Source of the DNA: JACRBK01 sp964427955
Lineage (GTDB): Bacteria; Chloroflexota; Anaerolineae; Aggregatilineales; Aggregatilineaceae
Direction of reading: 5' to 3'
DNA: 10,149 nt
NCBI GenBank assembly: GCA_964427955.1
Contig: CAYRWY010000199.1
Span: 1-10,149 of the forward strand
The notes beneath the pieces were generated by a model. The model had not been told where the DNA came from and made no database searches. It saw only the letters and a list, made by a program, of their open reading frames with translations. Shown here in pieces: positions 6,209 to 10,149 of this stretch. The stretch's first letter is position 1. Each line of letters opens with the position of its first letter. The position numbers were made by a program, and so were the translations under genes.

Positions 6209-7000
6209 CTACCTCCTCCTGGCCAGCGCCTGAACAGCGTCGATCACTTTGTAATCCCCCAGTGGGTAGTAGGGAACCATGTTCTCCTCGACCCAGCGCA
6301 TCGACTCCGGCGGCGTCATGCCCCAATTGGTCGGGCAGACGGACAGCAGTTCGACCATCGTGAAGCCGAGTCCGGCCAACTGCGCCTGGAACGCGATCCG
6401 GATGGCCTGCTTGGCCCGGTTGATCTCCTTGACATTGTGCAGCGAGCGCCGCACCACGTAGGCCGATCCCGCCATCCCGGCCAGCAGTTCAGCCATTTTG
6501 ATCGGGAACCCGGCCAGCTCGACATCCCGCCCGCCGACGGTCGAGGTCGTGCGCTGGCCCGGCAGCGTGGTGGGTGCCATCTGGCCGCCCGTCATCCCGT
6601 AGATGGCGTTGTTGACAAAAATGGTGGTGATGTTCTCGCCGCGCGTGGCGGTGTGGATGATCTCCCCGGTGCCAATCGCCGCGAGATCGCCGTCACCCTG
6701 GTAGGTAAAGACCACGTGATCCGGCATGACGCGCTTGATCCCGGTGGCCATCGCCGGAGCGCGACCATGCGCCGCTTCGGCCCCGTCAGTATTGAAGTAT
6801 TTGTAGGCCAGCACCGAACACCCGACCGGCGACACGCCAATCGTGCGCTCGCGCACGCCCAGCTCATCCAGGACTTCGGCCACGAGGCGGTGGGCGATCC
6901 CATGCGTGCAGCCGGGGCAGTAATGTGTGCCGACGTCCAACAGCGACTCAGGCCGCTGGTATACCACCTGTTCTTCGAGCAAAGTATCGAGGGCTACCAT
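6209..7000 (-). CDS. korB: 2-oxoacid:ferredoxin oxidoreductase, beta subunit (TPP and Fe-S)
   Basis: This 263-residue subunit carries thiamine pyrophosphate and, by family analogy, one [4Fe-4S] cluster. The TPP motif runs from GDGD (102-105) to NNAIYGMTGGQ (130-140). Cluster ligands are probably C28 and C31 (HYCPGCTHG, 26-34), C61 (SPVGCSV) and C222 (LSVCPTNWGM), the spacing seen in oxoglutarate- and oxoisovalerate-type enzymes. It pairs with the alpha subunit to form the catalytic unit that releases CO2 and sends electrons to ferredoxin. ATG 7000 has AGGAG 8 bases upstream. The gene begins 11 bases after the alpha stop, and 6 bases separate its end from gamma. The NWGMTP stretch and the size favour the KorB/VorA type over pyruvate-specific enzymes, but the substrate remains an inference. 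Confidence 0.95.
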   Translation of the reverse strand: MVALDTLLEEQVVYQRPESLLDVGTHYCPGCTHGIAHRLVAEVLDELGVRERTIGVSPVGCSVLAYKYFNTDGAEAAHGRAPAMATGIKRVMPDHVVFTYQGDGDLAAIGTGEIIHTATRGENITTIFVNNAIYGMTGGQMAPTTLPGQRTTSTVGGRDVELAGFPIKMAELLAGMAGSAYVVRRSLHNVKEINRAKQAIRIAFQAQLAGLGFTMVELLSVCPTNWGMTPPESMRWVEENMVPYYPLGDYKVIDAVQALARRR

Positions 7001-7011
7001 TGCCGATTCTC

Positions 7012-8079
7012 CTATCCCCCACTCGCCAGTTTGTCATACAGCGTCGCGATCTCGTGATAGAACTCCTCGGGGACTGGTACGACCCCGCCCATCCGGCCAT
7101 AGAAGCTGACAGGTACCTGACCGCCCGCGCTCAGCTTCACATCCTCCAACATCTGACCGGCGTTCATCTCGACCACCAGGAAGGCGTTCACCTGATCGGC
7201 CAGCGACGACAGCCGCTTTTCGGGGAAGGGCCACAGCGTAACCGGGCGGAACAGCCCGACTTTCATGCCGTCCTGGCGCGCCTGTTTCACGGCGGACTGC
7301 GCGATCCGGCCCGCCATGCCAAAGCCCACGACCACCAACTTAGCGTCGTCGGTCCACAACTCCGTCGAACGCTGTTCCGTGTGGCGGATTTCGGCCAGCT
7401 TCGCCTGGAGCCGCAGGTTGACCGCTTCCAAACCCTGGGCGCTGAGTTCGAGCGAGGTGATGATATTCGGCTTGCGGCCTACCGCGCCGGTGAGCGCCCA
7501 GGCCGGGCGCTCGGTGTGCAGCGGCTGCATGGGCGGAAGCTGGGCGGGTTCCATCATCTGGCCCAGCAGACCGTCCGCCACGACGTAGACGACCGTCCGG
7601 TATTTTTCGGCCAGATCGAAGGCTTCCACCATCAGATCGACCGCCTCCTGCACCGACGCCGGAGCTAACACGATGGGATGAAAATCGCCGTGACCGGCGG
7701 AGCGTGTCACCTGGAAATAATCGGCCTGCGACGGATCGATGTTCCCCAGGCCGGGGCCACCGCGCATCACATCCACGATCACGCAGGGGACTTCGGAGCA
7801 CGCGATATACGAAATGCCTTCTTGCATCAGGCTGATGCCAGGACTGGATGAAGAGGTCATCGCCCGCGCGCCGGTACAGGCCGCGCCATACACCATATTG
7901 ATGGCGGCCAGCTCGCTCTCCGCCTGGATGAAGGCACGCCCCAAATCGGGCATCCGGCGTGCCATGTGTTCCAAAATTTCAGTTTGAGGGGTAATCGGAT
8001 AACCGAAGTACGCTTCCACTCCGGCCCGGATGGCAGCTTCGGCAATCGCCTCGTTGCCTTTCAAAAGTTCGACCGTCAT
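7012..8079 (-). CDS. korA: 2-oxoacid:ferredoxin oxidoreductase, alpha subunit (VorB/KorA type)
   Basis: The alpha subunit, 355 aa, binds the 2-oxoacid and the TPP pyrimidine domain. Visible marks are LLKGNEAIAEAAIRAG at the N-terminus, YFGYPITPQTEI (24-35), the AESELAAINMVYGAA helix (53-67), SSSSPGISLMQEG (76-88) and MRGGPGLGNIDPSQADYFQ (105-123). Domain II follows with VVGFGMAGR (250-258), the electron-transfer-side VVEMNAGQML (302-311) and FYGRMGG (327-333). This pattern is what databases usually label 3-methyl-2-oxobutanoate dehydrogenase subunit VorB. 2-Oxoglutarate-specific KorA proteins look very similar, so a branched-chain 2-oxoacid substrate is likely but unproven. The start at 8079 has GGAGGAGAG upstream. 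The gene follows the ferredoxin-like subunit by 23 bases. Unlike pyruvate enzymes, alpha, beta, gamma and delta are all separate here. Confidence 0.95.
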   Translation of the reverse strand: MTVELLKGNEAIAEAAIRAGVEAYFGYPITPQTEILEHMARRMPDLGRAFIQAESELAAINMVYGAACTGARAMTSSSSPGISLMQEGISYIACSEVPCVIVDVMRGGPGLGNIDPSQADYFQVTRSAGHGDFHPIVLAPASVQEAVDLMVEAFDLAEKYRTVVYVVADGLLGQMMEPAQLPPMQPLHTERPAWALTGAVGRKPNIITSLELSAQGLEAVNLRLQAKLAEIRHTEQRSTELWTDDAKLVVVGFGMAGRIAQSAVKQARQDGMKVGLFRPVTLWPFPEKRLSSLADQVNAFLVVEMNAGQMLEDVKLSAGGQVPVSFYGRMGGVVPVPEEFYHEIATLYDKLASGG

Positions 8080-8102
8080 AATTTTAGTTTCTCTCCTCCA
8101 CC

Positions 8103-8357
8103 TCAGACGGACGCCGGAACGGGCCGCGTCTTAGGCGAGACCTGACGATAAACTGTGATGCACACATCGGGACAGGCGACCGCACACAAGGCGCAGCCGG
8201 TGCACTGGCCATCCGGATCGACGAGTTGGGCCGGGAAATAGCCCCGGACCGTCAGATGATCGGTCGCCATCTGGATCACGTCTTGCGGACAGGCAATCGT
8301 GCACAGGGTACAGCCCTTGCAGTGGGCTTCGTTGATTTCGATACGTCCCTTTGCCAT
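8103..8357 (-). CDS. korD: 2-oxoacid:ferredoxin oxidoreductase, delta (2x[4Fe-4S]) subunit
   Basis: An 84-residue ferredoxin-like subunit with two complete [4Fe-4S] motifs: C13, C16, C19 and C23 (CKGCTLCTIACP), and C52, C55, C58 and C62 (CTGCALCAVACP). A ninth cysteine, C66, is extra. It carries electrons from the TPP site to free ferredoxin. The C-terminal tail (PKTRPVPASV) is short and disordered-looking. ATG 8357 has AAGGAG 11 bases upstream. The gene lies 36 bases after the CoA-transferase and is the first of the four oxidoreductase genes. A free bacterial ferredoxin would look similar, but the position directly before alpha and the spacing of the motifs fit the delta subunit. Confidence 0.93.
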   Translation of the reverse strand: MAKGRIEINEAHCKGCTLCTIACPQDVIQMATDHLTVRGYFPAQLVDPDGQCTGCALCAVACPDVCITVYRQVSPKTRPVPASV

Positions 8358-8393
8358 AGAACCCTACGCTCCTTAAACACTTATCGATTACGG

Positions 8394-9722
8394 CTACGCG
8401 TTCGGCAGCCCTGGAACAAAGAATTTTTGAACGTGATAGATCTTCTCGGCAGCTTCGGCCAGTTCGGCGCGGAACTTCGGATGGGCAATCTCCACCAACT
8501 GCCGCGCCCGATCCCGGATCGTCCGTCCGAACAGATCCGCCACGCCGTATTCCGTCGCCACATAATGCACGTCGTTGCGCGAGGTCGTCACCCCGGCGCC
8601 CTGGGTCAGCATGGGCACAATCCGGCTGACTTCGCCGTCCCGGGCGGTGCTCATCATGGCGATGATCGGCATCCCGCCTTTGCTGCGCGACGCCCCGCGT
8701 ACGAAGTCCACCTGGCCGCCCACGCCGGAATAGAAGCGCGAGCCGATGCTGTCGGCGCACACCTGCCCGGTGAGATCGACCTGGATCGCCGAGTTGATCG
8801 ACGTCATCTTCTCATTTTGGGCGATATTGAACGGATCGTTGATGTAGAGGGTGGGATGCAGTTCGACGATCGGATTGTCATCGACAAAGTCATACAGCCG
8901 CTTGGTGCCGATCACAAACCCGGCCAGGATTTTGCCGGGATGGAAGGTCTTGCGCTCGTTGGTGATCACGCCTTTTTCCACCAGGTCTACCACGCCATCC
9001 GAAAACAATTCGGTGTGGACGCCCAGGTGGCGGTGGTTGTGCAGCTTCTTGAGCACGGCGTCCGGGATGCCGCCGATGCCCATTTGCAGCGTCGCGCCAT
9101 CGGGAATGATGGCCGCGATGTGGTTGGCGATGGCTTCCTGTTCCGGCGACGAGATGGCCATCTGCACTTCGGGCAGATCGTAATCCACCTCGACCACGTA
9201 ATCCAGCTTGGAGACGTGGATGAAGCTGTCGCCCAACGTGCGCGGCATCCGGGGGTTGACTTCCGCGATCACGATCTTGGCACACTCCGCCGCCGTCTTG
9301 GTCACGCCGACTTCGACCCCGTAGGAGCAGTAGCCGTTTTTGTCGGGCGGCGAGATGTGGATCAGCGCCACGTCCAGCGGCAGCCGTCCATCCTGAAACA
9401 GGCGGGGAATGTCCGAGAGGAAAACCGGGGTAAAGTCGGCCCGGCCATCGTTCACGGCCTCGCGGTTGTTGTCGCTGATGAACAGGGAATTCACCCGCAC
9501 GTGGGGGGCCAATTCCGGCTTGATGTACTCCGCTTTGCCGATGGTGAGCACCTGAATCAGCGCGAGGTTCTTAAGCTGCGGCAGGCGCTGGTTGAGGGCT
9601 TCCATCACCCGCTGGGGCACCGAGCAGTTGCCGGTCACGAAGATGCGAAAATTATCTTTGAAGATGGCGACCGCTTCTTCCGCCGTCACCTTCTTGGGTT
9701 CGTACTGGCTCAGCCAATCCAT
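8394..9722 (-). CDS. CoA-transferase, acetyl-CoA hydrolase/4-hydroxybutyrate CoA-transferase family
   Basis: A 442-residue cytoplasmic enzyme of the family that includes 4-hydroxybutyrate CoA-transferase, butyryl-CoA:acetate CoA-transferase and Cat1. The catalytic glutamate is E238 in GVHTELFSDGV (234-244), the number it also has in the clostridial 4-hydroxybutyrate enzyme as I remember it. The CoA-site glycine motif MGIGGIPDAVL (214-224) and the C-terminal GVGGQVDFVRGA (333-344) with AEYGV-like TEYGVADLFG are in place. ATG 9722 has GGAG 9 bases upstream, 14 bases after the aminotransferase stop. Sitting between an aminotransferase and a VOR/KOR operon, it probably swaps CoA from the acyl-CoA product to acetate, releasing the fermentation acid and keeping the thioester energy. 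Exact donor and acceptor cannot be read from sequence. A simple hydrolase or a succinate-specific transferase are alternatives. Confidence 0.92.
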   Translation of the reverse strand: MDWLSQYEPKKVTAEEAVAIFKDNFRIFVTGNCSVPQRVMEALNQRLPQLKNLALIQVLTIGKAEYIKPELAPHVRVNSLFISDNNREAVNDGRADFTPVFLSDIPRLFQDGRLPLDVALIHISPPDKNGYCSYGVEVGVTKTAAECAKIVIAEVNPRMPRTLGDSFIHVSKLDYVVEVDYDLPEVQMAISSPEQEAIANHIAAIIPDGATLQMGIGGIPDAVLKKLHNHRHLGVHTELFSDGVVDLVEKGVITNERKTFHPGKILAGFVIGTKRLYDFVDDNPIVELHPTLYINDPFNIAQNEKMTSINSAIQVDLTGQVCADSIGSRFYSGVGGQVDFVRGASRSKGGMPIIAMMSTARDGEVSRIVPMLTQGAGVTTSRNDVHYVATEYGVADLFGRTIRDRARQLVEIAHPKFRAELAEAAEKIYHVQKFFVPGLPNA

Positions 9723-9736
9723 GTTCGCCTACTCCA

Positions 9737-10149
9737 CTAAGTCGAGATTGCTTCGCGCGAGGACATGATCGCGTGTTTGGTCGCATCGCTCAACCGCCGG
9801 ATGCCTTCGATAATCCGGTCCTCGTTCATGCACGAGAAATTCAGGCGAGCGGTCGGCGGTGGATTCGGCGTGGTGAAGAAGCAGTCGCCCGGGACGAACG
9901 CGACATCACGCTGTACGGCCTCATCAAACAGCGTGCGCACATTGACGCCCTCGGGGAAATGCACCCACAAGAACAGCCCGCCATCCGGATGAGTCCACTG
10001 GACTTCGGGCGGCATGTAGCGATCCAGCCCGGCCAGCATGGCATCCCGCCGGTCGCAGTAGACCTTGCGCAGCGTTTTTACGTGCTCGTCGATGAAGCCA
10101 TCTTTGGCGACTTCGTGGATCACCATCTGGTTGAAGGTGGGCGAATGGA
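9737..10149 (-). CDS. Class I/II PLP-dependent aminotransferase, C-terminal part (partial)
   Basis: The 5' end runs off the right edge, leaving about 136 residues. The reading frame is open past the first internal methionine (10126) and begins ...HSPTFNQMVIHEV, so that methionine is not the start. The segment is the small domain of a fold-type I aminotransferase of the LysN/2-aminoadipate-like group: HVKTLRKVYCDRRDAML, then HPDGGLFLWVHFPEG, VAFVPGDCFF and ARLNFSCMNEDRI, where the arginine of ARLNFS is the expected substrate alpha-carboxylate ligand. The PLP lysine lies outside the window. It would convert an amino acid to the 2-oxoacid used by the downstream oxidoreductase. The stop is 14 bases before the CoA-transferase, so they are one operon, whose promoter is further right. 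Confidence 0.9.
   Translation of the reverse strand, partial: HSPTFNQMVIHEVAKDGFIDEHVKTLRKVYCDRRDAMLAGLDRYMPPEVQWTHPDGGLFLWVHFPEGVNVRTLFDEAVQRDVAFVPGDCFFTTPNPPPTARLNFSCMNEDRIIEGIRRLSDATKHAIMSSREAIST

Noticed and set aside
3298..9740. Long plus-strand open frames opposite feoB, hypE, the oxidoreductase genes and the CoA-transferase
   Set aside because: They mirror well-recognised minus-strand genes in GC-rich DNA, have low-complexity His/Arg/Gln-rich translations, no domains and no ribosome binding sites.
1..10149. tRNA, rRNA, CRISPR array, transposase or phage genes
   Set aside because: None seen: no repeat-spacer pattern, no recognisable RNA gene fold and no mobile-element protein in any frame.

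Overview
The window looks like chromosomal DNA of a GC-rich anaerobic or facultatively anaerobic bacterium. A Chloroflexota (Anaerolineae-like) host is my best guess. It rests on the gene set (a ferredoxin-linked 2-oxoacid oxidoreductase, [NiFe]-hydrogenase maturation, feoABC) and on short C-rich palindromes between genes that resemble those I associate with that phylum. No single feature proves the lineage. Apart from a short C-terminal tail at the left edge, every gene lies on the minus strand, so the biological order runs from right to left.

Right part (10149 to 5651, read leftwards): a tight run of six genes. They are the C-terminal part of a class I/II PLP aminotransferase, a CoA-transferase of the acetyl-CoA hydrolase/4-hydroxybutyrate CoA-transferase family, and a four-subunit 2-oxoacid:ferredoxin oxidoreductase in the order delta, alpha, beta, gamma. 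Together these encode the classical amino-acid fermentation route: amino acid to 2-oxoacid, then to acyl-CoA plus reduced ferredoxin and CO2, then to free acid with transfer of CoA. Branched-chain substrates are the likeliest, but this is not provable from the sequence.

Middle (5650 to 4360): a 116-bp spacer packed with four CACAGAG/CTCTGTG arms that form two stem-loops, then hypE, which encodes the enzyme that makes the cyanide ligand precursor of [NiFe] hydrogenases. No other hyp gene is in view. Next comes a 118-bp spacer with a perfect 7-bp hairpin, a good promoter candidate and a Fur-box-like palindrome over its -10.

Left part (4359 to 72): feoA-feoB-feoC, the ferrous-iron transporter. 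FeoA and FeoB lie in the same reading frame, separated only by the stop and one codon. FeoB and FeoC overlap. Then comes a soluble hybrid protein with an N-terminal receiver and a C-terminal histidine kinase, and a 218-bp convergent spacer with three hairpins. Positions 1-71 hold the end of a plus-strand gene that lies mostly outside the window.

How it fits together (inference): the oxoacid oxidoreductase and its ferredoxin subunit need iron-sulfur clusters, reduced ferredoxin can be disposed of as H2 by a [NiFe] hydrogenase that needs HypE, and Feo supplies Fe(II) to both. I found no convincing undescribed system. The most informative points are the Fur-like promoter, the in-frame feoA/feoB junction, the isolated hypE and the repeat that may fold over its ribosome binding site.
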